The notes under the pieces: model-generated
What the model saw: only the letters and a program-made list of their open reading frames with translations
Database searches by the model: none
Told to the model about the DNA's origin: nothing
Part shown: piece by piece, positions 1 through 5,623 of the stretch
Layout of the letters: the number at the start of each line of letters is the position of its first letter
How positions within the stretch are numbered: the first letter of the stretch is position 1
Position numbers and translations under genes: made by a program
DNA from: an uncultured Ruminococcus sp.
GTDB taxonomy: Bacteria > Bacillota_A > Clostridia > Oscillospirales > Ruminococcaceae
Direction of reading: 5' to 3'
Length of the DNA stretch: 8,474 nucleotides
Assembly: GCA_947303535.1 (NCBI GenBank)
Contig: CAMYYQ010000028.1
Location: 1-8,474, forward strand

Positions 1-291
1 GTTGCCGTCGATATGAACTACTCCTGCATCAAAGGTGAGCTGATTGTTTTCATCGCTTCCGCCGAGATACTGCATTCTGAAATCCTTATCGGCAATGGCA
101 AGGTATGCATCGCCTGTGCCTGCTGTGACCGTATCCTCAAACTGAACGTCTGAAAGGTCAGCTAAAGCTGTATTTTTATTCGTGCTGCTCTCGACATTCT
201 TGCTGGTCTTGACCTTCTCGTTGCACGAAACAGCTGCTCCGCAGATCATAGCCGCAGCAGCACAAACTGCGAATATTCTTCTGATATCCAT
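1..291 (-). CDS. Putative secreted lipoprotein, N-terminal part (cut by window edge)
   Basis: The reading frame is open from an ATG at 291 to the window edge (97 codons). I translated it by hand. The ATG is preceded by a purine-rich ribosome binding site (GAGGACAGG) and about 45 bases further up by a good promoter. Residues 1-22 are a short signal peptide: two arginines at 4-5, then an alanine-rich hydrophobic stretch ending in AAVSC. Cys23 fits a lipobox, so the protein is probably lipid-anchored on the outer face of the membrane. Residues 24-40 form a Lys/Asn/Ser/Thr-rich linker typical after a lipid anchor. The following segment (about 44-97, with GDAYLAIADKDFRMQYLGG) looks like the start of a folded, probably beta-rich extracellular domain that I cannot assign. 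The C-terminus lies outside the window, so function is unknown. It is transcribed in the same direction as the ABC operon upstream, but from its own promoter. Confidence 0.75.
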   Translation of the reverse strand, partial: MDIRRIFAVCAAAAMICGAAVSCNEKVKTSKNVESSTNKNTALADLSDVQFEDTVTAGTGDAYLAIADKDFRMQYLGGSDENNQLTFDAGVVHIDGN

Positions 292-345
292 ATCCTGTCC
301 TCTTTCCGAAATCATACTTTTTATGCGTGAAATACACTACTATAT

Positions 346-374
346 ATAATACACAATAAATGCCGCAGGTTCAA
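346..374 (-). promoter_or_regulatory. Predicted sigma-A promoter of the lipoprotein gene
   Basis: On the minus strand, TTGAAC (374-369) is followed after exactly 17 bases by TATTAT (351-346). This is a good -35/-10 pair and puts the transcript start near 339, about 48 bases before the ATG at 291. One arm of an inverted repeat (362-368) lies in the spacer directly next to the -35 box, which could give a regulator a binding place. Confidence 0.6.
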
Positions 375-405
375 GCTGCTTAATAAACAAACTTTTTTCT
401 GCGGC
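362..405. repeat. Inverted repeat GCCGCAG / CTGCGGC between ABC operon and lipoprotein gene
   Basis: Perfect 7-base arms GCCGCAG (362-368) and CTGCGGC (399-405) are separated by 30 AT-rich bases. On the minus strand the hairpin lies just downstream of the ABC exporter stop codon (431) and is followed by ATTTATT, so it could be a weak terminator for that operon. The long loop and poor T tract argue against a classic one. The right arm on that strand falls inside the lipoprotein promoter, so an operator role is the alternative. Confidence 0.35.
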
Positions 406-430
406 AAAAAAATGAATTGTGTAAAATAAC

Positions 431-2323
431 TTACGACAGCTCAAACATTCCCGTATAGAGCTGATAATACTTACCGTGCTGAGCAATAAGCTCATTGTGG
501 TTTCCTCGCTCGATTATCTTACCGTGTTCGAGGACCATTATAGCATGGGAATTGCGTACTGTGGACAGTCTGTGAGCGATAACGAATACTGTTCTGCCGT
601 CCATAAGAGAGTCCATACCCTTTTCGATAAGAGCCTCTGTACGTGTGTCGATAGAGCTTGTAGCCTCATCAAGGATAAGTACAGGCGGGTCTGCGACTGC
701 GGCACGGGCAATAGCAAGGAGCTGTCTCTGTCCCTGCGAAAGATTTGCACCGTCAGCTGTGAGCATAGTATCATAGCCGTTTTCAAGATGATTTATGAAG
801 CTGTCGGCATTTGCCAGCTTAGCAGCTGCATATACCTCTTCATCGGTGGCATCAAGCTTTCCGTAGCGGATATTCTCCATGACCGTACCTGTGAAAAGGT
901 GTGTATCCTGTAAAACTATGGACTGTGAACGGCGCAGGTCGTCCTTCTTGATCTTGTTGATGTTGATGCCGTCGTAGCGTATCTTACCCTCGGGCACATC
1001 GTAAAAGCGGTTGATAAGGTTGATTATGGTAGTCTTTCCTGCTCCCGTAGAGCCTACAAAGGCTATCTTCTGACCCGGCTTTGCATAGAGCGAAATGCCG
1101 TTGAGCACCGTCTTATTTGGCTCATAGCCGAACACTACATCATCAAACTCAACGTTTCCGCGCACTTCCGTATATGTCACTGTACCGTCAGCCTTGTGAG
1201 GGTGTTTCCACGCCCACCTGCCTGTACGCTTATCTGTCTCGGTTATAGTGCCGTCAGCAGCGATATCGGCATTTACAAGTGTAACATAGCCGTCATCGAC
1301 CTCAGGCTCTTCATCTATTACGCGGAATATACGCTCTGCACCTGCAAGTGCTGTGAGCACTGAGTTGAGCTGCTGGGACACCTGTGTTATTGGATGTGAG
1401 AATGAACGTGTGAACTGCAAGTAGGATACTACAGTACCTACAGTCATGCCGCCTATGCCCTTTACAGCCATGATACCGCCTGCAATAGCAGTCATAGCGT
1501 AATGTATGTATGAAAGGTTGTTCATTATAGGCATAAGGACATTTGCAAATGTATTCGCATGAGTAGCTGCTTTGCAAAGCTCCTCATTGAGTGCATCGAA
1601 CTCCTCGGCAGCCTTGTCCTCGTGGCAGAATACCTTTACCACCTTCTGTCCGTCTATCATTTCCTCGATATAGCCGTTGACTTTTCCGAGTGCTTTCTGC
1701 TGTGCAGCAAAGCCCTTGCCGCTTCGTGAGCCTACAAAGCCTATGACCTTGACTATCACGAACAGCACAGCCACCACAAGTATTGTAAGTCTCCAGCTAT
1801 ATATGAGCATTGCCGCAAACACGCCCACGATAGTTATTGCTGAGCTGATGAACTGAGCGATACTGTTGCTGAGCATCTCGCGGATAGCGTCAGTATCGTT
1901 TGTGTAAAGGCTCATGAGCTCGCCGTGAGTATGCTTGTCAAAGAAGCGTATGGGCAGCATCTCCATTTTGCAGAAAAGGTCGTTTCTGATGCGCATGAGA
2001 GTAGTTGTTGATATCTTCATCATCACACGCTGGAAAAACAGCGATGATAACGCACCCACAGCATATATCACAGCCATGACCGTCAGTAAGCCGATGAATT
2101 TTCCGTACTTCCAGTGCCCTGTTTTGAATGCGTCCTCAAGGTTATCAATGATAGGCTTTAACAGGTAGTTACCTGCTATTCCTGCAAAGGCACTGAAAAA
2201 GATGCCCACAACTACAAGTACGAACTGTATGCGGAAGCCGTGCATATAGCTGAAAATGCGCTTCAATGCAGCAAATGTGTTTTCGGGCTTAGCCATTGGC
2301 TTCATTTCTTTCATAGGAGGCAT
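431..2323 (-). CDS. ABC exporter subunit with consensus ATPase site (630 aa, heterodimer partner)
   Basis: This is a membrane half-transporter of the multidrug/lipid/peptide exporter type, with six helices (about 31-330) fused to a C-terminal ATPase. All motifs are present: Walker A GSTGAGKT (424-431), Q-loop Gln472, signature LSQGQ (528-532), Walker B VLILDE with catalytic Glu553, and His584 of the H-loop. The Walker B Glu together with a non-standard signature (LSQGQ for LSGGQ) is the pattern of the TM288/BmrD/LmrD-like subunit in heterodimeric exporters. Residues 349-388 are a linker insert with a TGRWAWKHPH motif between membrane and ATPase domains. The ATG overlaps the TAA of the upstream partner gene by one base (TAATG). 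A strong AAAGGAG (2340-2334) lies 10 bases before it, so the two are translationally coupled. The substrate cannot be read from sequence. This copy is intact, but its partner gene is broken, so it may lack a functional dimer. Confidence 0.93.
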   Translation of the reverse strand: MPPMKEMKPMAKPENTFAALKRIFSYMHGFRIQFVLVVVGIFFSAFAGIAGNYLLKPIIDNLEDAFKTGHWKYGKFIGLLTVMAVIYAVGALSSLFFQRVMMKISTTTLMRIRNDLFCKMEMLPIRFFDKHTHGELMSLYTNDTDAIREMLSNSIAQFISSAITIVGVFAAMLIYSWRLTILVVAVLFVIVKVIGFVGSRSGKGFAAQQKALGKVNGYIEEMIDGQKVVKVFCHEDKAAEEFDALNEELCKAATHANTFANVLMPIMNNLSYIHYAMTAIAGGIMAVKGIGGMTVGTVVSYLQFTRSFSHPITQVSQQLNSVLTALAGAERIFRVIDEEPEVDDGYVTLVNADIAADGTITETDKRTGRWAWKHPHKADGTVTYTEVRGNVEFDDVVFGYEPNKTVLNGISLYAKPGQKIAFVGSTGAGKTTIINLINRFYDVPEGKIRYDGININKIKKDDLRRSQSIVLQDTHLFTGTVMENIRYGKLDATDEEVYAAAKLANADSFINHLENGYDTMLTADGANLSQGQRQLLAIARAAVADPPVLILDEATSSIDTRTEALIEKGMDSLMDGRTVFVIAHRLSTVRNSHAIMVLEHGKIIERGNHNELIAQHGKYYQLYTGMFELS

Positions 2324-3666
2324 TATTCATCAGCTCCTTTCTGCTGTGAGTCATATACCTCGCGGTATATCTCACTTGACTGCATAAGCTCATCGTGAGT
2401 ACCGATATCGGTTATCCTGCCGCCGTCCATGACGATGATGCGGTCAGCGTCCATGACTGAGGAAATACGCTGAGCTATTATGATAGTCGTAGTATCTGCA
2501 AGCTTTTCGCTGAAAGCCTTGCGGATACTGCTGTCAGTAGCTGTATCGACAGCACTTGTTGAGTCGTCAAGAATGATTATCTTGGGCTTTTTCAGAAGCG
2601 CACGGGAAATACACAGCCTCTGCTTCTGACCGCCCGAAACGTTTACACCGCCCTGTCCCAGATCGGTGTCGTAACCGTCGGGGAAGCCCATTATAAAATC
2701 ATGGGCGCAGGCTGATTTGCAGGCTTCGATTATTTCCTCATCAGTGGCATTCTCATTGCCCCAGCGGAGATTGTTTTTGATAGTGCCCGAGAAGAGAACG
2801 TTCTTCTGAAGCACCATAGCCACCTGATTTCTCAGTGTTTCAAGTGCGTAATCCTTTACATCGTGACCGCCTACAATGACTTTTCCCTTTGTTGTGTCGT
2901 AAAGACGTGGGATAAGCTGTACCAGCGAGGTCTTTGACGAGCCTGTACCGCCGATGATGCCGATAGTTTCACCTGATTTTATATCAAGGTCTATATTTTC
3001 AAGGGCAAGATTGTCCATATCATCATAATAGCTGAAGCTTACGCCCTCAAAGCGTATCGATCCGTACTGTGCTGATACCTCTGAATTTTCCGAGTCCTTT
3101 ATGGAAGGCTCTTCCGCAAGCACCTCATATATACGCTGGAGCGATGCTCTTGAGATAACGAATGTAATAAAGAGCATGGATATCATCATAAGTGAAAGGA
3201 GTATCTGTCCCACATACATTATGAAGCTTGAAAGCTCGCCTGTACCGATCTTTCCGTCAACTGCCATGTGTCCGCCGAAGTAGAGTATAGCCGTTATGCT
3301 TGCGTACATTACAAGCTGCATGATAGGCATATTGAGTATTACCAGCTTTTCCGCAGCAAACTGCGCACGGCGCACACTGTCGGTATTCTCCTCGAAGCTC
3401 TTCTTCTCGTATTCCTCACGGGCAAAAGCCTTTACTACGCGGATACCGATAAGGTTTTCCTGTATCTTTCCGTTCATGCCGTCATACTTTTTCAGCATCT
3501 TTCCGAAGCGAGGATGCGCCTTTGAGATAATAAAGAACACTGCAAAAGCCAGTACAGGTATGGCGAAAAGAAATACCAGTGAAAGCCTTGCATTCTGCCT
3601 TACAGCCATACAGGTAGCACATATGAGCATTATAGGTGAACGAAATGCCATACGAATGAACATCAT
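2323..3666 (-). CDS. C-terminal fragment of the broken ABC subunit (TM 3-6 and degenerate ATPase)
   Basis: The fragment carries the remaining membrane helices (about residues 8-180, counted from the ATG at 3666) and a full ATPase domain. Walker A is GGTGSSKT (239-246), the Q-loop has Gln287, and the signature is VSGGQ (343-347). Walker B is IIILDD (363-368), with Asp in place of the catalytic Glu, and the H-loop position is Gln399 (IAQR) rather than His. This combination is typical of the non-hydrolysing TM287/BmrC/LmrC-like half of heterodimeric exporters: its good signature completes the active site of the partner, while its own Walker motifs form the degenerate site. These changes are therefore family traits and not decay. 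No ribosome binding site precedes the ATG at 3666. The domain itself shows no other damage, so the break is probably recent. Confidence 0.85.
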   Translation of the reverse strand: MMFIRMAFRSPIMLICATCMAVRQNARLSLVFLFAIPVLAFAVFFIISKAHPRFGKMLKKYDGMNGKIQENLIGIRVVKAFAREEYEKKSFEENTDSVRRAQFAAEKLVILNMPIMQLVMYASITAILYFGGHMAVDGKIGTGELSSFIMYVGQILLSLMMISMLFITFVISRASLQRIYEVLAEEPSIKDSENSEVSAQYGSIRFEGVSFSYYDDMDNLALENIDLDIKSGETIGIIGGTGSSKTSLVQLIPRLYDTTKGKVIVGGHDVKDYALETLRNQVAMVLQKNVLFSGTIKNNLRWGNENATDEEIIEACKSACAHDFIMGFPDGYDTDLGQGGVNVSGGQKQRLCISRALLKKPKIIILDDSTSAVDTATDSSIRKAFSEKLADTTTIIIAQRISSVMDADRIIVMDGGRITDIGTHDELMQSSEIYREVYDSQQKGADE

Positions 3667-4046
3667 AAACGCATTCTGTATATTCGTAACGTCCGTGTTG
3701 TCAGCGAAGCTGTTGAGAACTTATCCACGTTTGCAAATGAAAAGTCCTGCACCTTTCGGAAAAGTGTGCTCCTGAGATTTTTCGCAAAGCCCATAGCCGC
3801 TACTGCGCTGAATCTTGCCGCAAGTGCGCCGAAGAAAAGCGAACAGACAGACATCACGACCATGAGTCCGCCCATTTTTGCAACATAACCTATATCCCCC
3901 TTTTTGACACCGTTGTCGATTATCAGTGCCATGACCATAGGGATAAGCACCTCCATGAGTACCTCTCCGATAATGGTCACAGGCGAGAGAATTGCCTGTT
4001 TCTTGTACTTTCCGATGTTTGAAAATATAGTCTTATACATCGGCAT
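3663..4046 (-). CDS. N-terminal fragment of the broken ABC subunit (TM helices 1-2)
   Basis: This fragment holds the N-terminal tail, two membrane helices (about residues 18-45 and 57-77) and the first part of the following cytoplasmic loop. The last nine residues before the TGA are out of the original frame. The first ATG (4046) sits only one base after AAAGGGG (4054-4048), which is too close. The second ATG (4040, giving MYKTIFSNIG) lies 7 bases from it and also matches where such proteins usually begin, so I prefer 4040 (125 aa). If translated alone it has no ATPase domain and should be non-functional. The stop TGA overlaps the ATG at 3666 as ATGA, so some re-initiation on the second fragment is conceivable. 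Confidence 0.7.
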   Translation of the reverse strand: MPMYKTIFSNIGKYKKQAILSPVTIIGEVLMEVLIPMVMALIIDNGVKKGDIGYVAKMGGLMVVMSVCSLFFGALAARFSAVAAMGFAKNLRSTLFRKVQDFSFANVDKFSTASLTTRTLRIYRMRL

Positions 4047-4047
4047 T

Positions 4048-4054
4048 CCCCTTT
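4048..4054 (-). promoter_or_regulatory. Ribosome binding site that selects the ATG at 4040
   Basis: AAAGGGG on the minus strand ends one base before the ATG at 4046 but 7 bases before the in-frame ATG at 4040. The spacing favours 4040 as the real start of the first ABC gene. Confidence 0.6.
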
Positions 4055-4071
4055 CTGTTTTGAATTGAACC

Positions 4072-4270
4072 TAATAAGGATCGAATTAGAGAAGTATTAT
4101 CTTCATAAACTAAGCCGTTAGCCCTTGCCCCTTAGCTTTTAGCCAATGTGTCGCCTTCGGCGAATTATTTAAATAATGTGAGCGTTAGCGAACTCTTTCG
4201 GTTAATGGCTAATAGCTAACGGCTAATGGCTTTATTGCAAAATTTTTCTTCCCTATTTCAATTTACAGTA
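4072..4270 (+). repeat. MITE-like repeat, copy 1 (direct orientation)
   Basis: About 199 bases that recur in reverse at 5369-5555. The central 63 bases (4139-4201) match copy 2 at 60 positions. They contain a hairpin with stem TCGCC/GGCGA (4151-4163) and an AT-rich stretch around TTATTTAAATAA that is a 14-base palindrome. On each side are runs of TAGCC-type units, reversed as GGCTAA on the right, so the element can fold back on itself. The outer ends, with TCGAATTAGAGAAG at 4081-4094 and CTTCCCTATTTCAA at 4248-4261, are imperfect terminal inverted repeats. No ORF lies inside, so it would be non-autonomous. The exact ends and any target duplication are uncertain. The element fills most of the 320-base gap between the ABC operon and the CPBP gene. 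I recognise no named family. Confidence 0.8.
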
Positions 4271-4318
4271 ACTTTTATTATACCATTCCTGCACGGTCAT
4301 GTCAAATGAGGAGACGGC

Positions 4319-4347
4319 TTGACAAGTGCTGTTTACTATAGTAAAAT
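4319..4347 (+). promoter_or_regulatory. Strong sigma-A promoter of the first CPBP gene
   Basis: TTGACA (4319-4324) and TAAAAT (4342-4347) are separated by exactly 17 bases, close to the consensus. The predicted transcript start is near 4354, directly before the ribosome binding site GGAGG (4355-4359), so the leader would be only about 13 bases. It lies inside the segment bounded by the two repeats. A poorer candidate, TTTCAA with TATACC (4256-4285), overlaps the end of repeat copy 1. Confidence 0.7.
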
Positions 4348-4354
4348 GGATAAT

Positions 4355-4359
4355 GGAGG
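4355..4359 (+). promoter_or_regulatory. Ribosome binding site that selects the ATG at 4367
   Basis: GGAGG ends 7 bases before the ATG at 4367. This is strong evidence for that start rather than the in-frame TTG at 4319, which is part of the -35 box and would be upstream of the transcript start. Confidence 0.85.
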
Positions 4360-4366
4360 TGTTAAA

Positions 4367-5362
4367 ATGTTCGACTACAGACCTAAAATGTTTGACGAAG
4401 CGTCAAAATCTCACGCTTCAAAGAAGCTATTGTCCATACTGCTTACTTTCATAGTGGTATTTGCGGTATTATACCTGCTTGAATCCATTATCCCTTCCAT
4501 GCTAACAACCAAGCCTATGCTTGAGGAAATGAAAAAGAACGGATATCTTGAAAATAAAGATAAATTCAATTTTACGGAATCCATGAAGTTGGCTACAAAG
4601 GTATCAGCAGTACCCAAAGTAATGATACCTGCCCTTTTGTCAACTGTCATCGGTACTATCTGTGCAATATTCTACTGCCGATGCGTTGAGATGAGACCTG
4701 TACGCTCAATGGGAGCGAGAAAAAAAGGACTTATCCCACACTACCTCACGGGACTCTTTGTCGGTCTCTTCATGATGAGCGCAATAACACTTCTCAGCGT
4801 TGCTTTCGGTGCAAACAGCATCTCGGTATGCAGCAATGTAAATTATCCGCTGATCGCGCTTTTCCTGCTGGGATTTTTAGTACAGGGCATGAGCGAGGAA
4901 TTCATCTTCCGCGGATACCTTATGAACTCCATAGGCGGAGGCGGATATCATACAGCTATAGCCGTGGGAATAAGCTCTGTAATATTCGGACTTGCACACG
5001 CCTTGAACCCCGGATTCGGACCCTTAGCATTTTTTAATCTTGTACTTTTCGGCGTATTTGCCGCCATTTACATGATACTCTTCGATAATATCTGGGGCGT
5101 ATGCGCTATACATTCCGTATGGAACTTCGCACAGGGCAATATCTTCGGCATCAGCGTAAGCGGTATGCACAAGACCGAGTCTATATTAAAAACAACTCCG
5201 CTGTCTGATAAGGCTTTTCTTACAGGCGGTAATTTCGGCATAGAGGGAAGCATATGCACTACTATCGTGCTGCTTGTATTTACTGCGTTCTCTGCATATA
5301 TATTAAACAGGAGATCGCGCACTGCTCCGCAAGCCGAAACAGCTCCCGAGAATAAACAATAA
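4367..5362 (+). CDS. CPBP family intramembrane metalloprotease (331 aa)
   Basis: A polytopic membrane protein of the CPBP group (CAAX proteases and bacteriocin-processing enzymes, Abi). The family signature is complete: Glu177-Glu178 with Arg182 (EEFIFRGY), FGLAH with Phe207 and His211, and His249 with Asn253 (HSVWNF). In the family these residues sit in membrane helices and bind the metal and water for peptide bond cleavage, as in Rce1. Likely membrane segments are about 21-40, 86-103, 126-148, 160-175, 198-212, 222-240 and 297-314. A hydrophilic loop (about 45-80) follows the first helix, and the tail after 315 is polar. The start is set by GGAGG at 4355-4359. It is the only plus-strand gene here and is flanked on both sides by inverted copies of one repeat, so it may have arrived as a cassette. 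The substrate is unknown. Bacteriocin immunity or peptide processing are family roles and are not shown here. Confidence 0.9.
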   Translation: MFDYRPKMFDEASKSHASKKLLSILLTFIVVFAVLYLLESIIPSMLTTKPMLEEMKKNGYLENKDKFNFTESMKLATKVSAVPKVMIPALLSTVIGTICAIFYCRCVEMRPVRSMGARKKGLIPHYLTGLFVGLFMMSAITLLSVAFGANSISVCSNVNYPLIALFLLGFLVQGMSEEFIFRGYLMNSIGGGGYHTAIAVGISSVIFGLAHALNPGFGPLAFFNLVLFGVFAAIYMILFDNIWGVCAIHSVWNFAQGNIFGISVSGMHKTESILKTTPLSDKAFLTGGNFGIEGSICTTIVLLVFTAFSAYILNRRSRTAPQAETAPENKQ

Positions 5363-5368
5363 AAAGCA

Positions 5369-5555
5369 TACTGTAAATTGAAATAGAGTAAAACTTTGTA
5401 ATACAGCCATTAGCCGTTAGGCATGAGCCCTTAGCCGAAAGTGTTCGCTTACGCTCACATTATTTAAATTATTCGCCGAAGGCGACACATTGGCTAATAG
5501 CCAACGGCTAAGGGCTAATGGCTTAGATAATACTTCCCTGATTTGATCATTATCA
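5369..5555 (-). repeat. MITE-like repeat, copy 2 (inverted relative to copy 1)
   Basis: The reverse complement of this 187-base stretch aligns end to end with 4072-4270. The core at 5435-5497 matches copy 1 at 60 of 63 positions. The outer ends also agree: GAAGTATTATCT is exact in both, and so is an 18-base end (5369-5386, reverse complement ending in CAATTTACAGTA). The TAGCC-unit arms between core and ends differ more, with an 11-base insertion in copy 1 near 4101-4111. It starts 7 bases after the stop of the CPBP gene. It may help end transcription by folding, but it has no T tract. Confidence 0.8.
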
Positions 5556-5558
5556 AAT
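5541..5558. repeat. Small palindrome at the outer end of repeat copy 2
   Basis: ATTTGAT (5541-5547) and ATCAAAT (5552-5558) are perfect 7-base arms around CATT. The palindrome straddles the end of copy 2. It may be part of the terminal repeat or the sequence into which the element inserted. It is not matched perfectly at copy 1. Confidence 0.4.
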
Positions 5559-5579
5559 GCGACGCTTGTATAAAAGTTC

Positions 5580-5604
5580 AGCCCCGAGGCAGTGCCTCGG
5601 GGCT
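5580..5604. terminator. Bidirectional intrinsic terminator between convergent CPBP genes
   Basis: GCCCCGAGGC (5581-5590) and GCCTCGGGGC (5594-5603) form a perfect 10-base stem (11 with the flanking A/T) and a 3-base loop. On the plus strand it is followed by TTATTTCTGTTATTTT. On the minus strand the tail is TGAACTTTTAT. It sits 20 bases downstream of the stop of the minus-strand CPBP gene (5624) and about 218 bases after the plus-strand one, so it can serve both. Confidence 0.88.
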
Positions 5605-5623
5605 TATTTCTGTTATTTTGATT

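Larger units (their letters stand above)
2323..4046 (-). pseudogene. Broken gene for ABC exporter subunit with degenerate ATPase site (frameshift near 3693)
   Basis: Two minus-strand frames, 4046-3663 and 3666-2323, together make one half-transporter of normal size (about 575 aa). The first ends in ...SLTTR and then runs into unrelated residues and a TGA at 3665-3663. The second frame is open from 3720 and reads DVTNIQNAF before its first Met. The family normally continues SLTTR-LTT-DVTNIQ, so LTT plus one base is missing. This fits a 10-base deletion around 3693/3694, in the first cytoplasmic loop that carries a coupling helix. The frame offset (equivalent to minus one base) agrees. No slippery heptamer is visible in the 58-base overlap, so programmed frameshifting is unlikely. 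A sequencing or assembly error is possible, but a 10-base loss is an unusual error. The gene heads the operon with the intact partner at 431-2323. Confidence 0.82.

Noticed and set aside
476..913. Plus-strand open frame of 145 codons
   Set aside because: It is antisense to the ATPase domain of the 630-aa ABC subunit, with a Cys- and Ser-rich composition typical of a shadow frame and no ribosome binding site.
3663..3720. Programmed ribosomal frameshift joining the two ABC fragments
   Set aside because: No slippery heptamer is visible in the overlap, and three conserved codons (LTT) are missing at the join, which a ribosomal slip would not explain.
3296..3775. Plus-strand open frame of 159 codons over the ABC break
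   Set aside because: It is antisense to a well recognised coding region, and its composition follows from the reverse frame of membrane helices.
4111..4230. CRISPR-like or tandem array of TTAGCC units
   Set aside because: Units are only about 6-10 bases, irregular, inverted on the two sides of a core, and have no spacers of constant length. They belong to the MITE-like repeat.
4319..4366. Translation start of the first CPBP protein at the TTG at 4319
   Set aside because: The TTG is part of the TTGACA -35 box and has no suitable ribosome binding site. The ATG at 4367 has GGAGG at good distance.
4072..5555. Integron cassette with attC sites
   Set aside because: The two repeats face each other rather than being in direct orientation, no clear GTTRRRY core pair is found, the gene has its own strong promoter, and no integrase is present.
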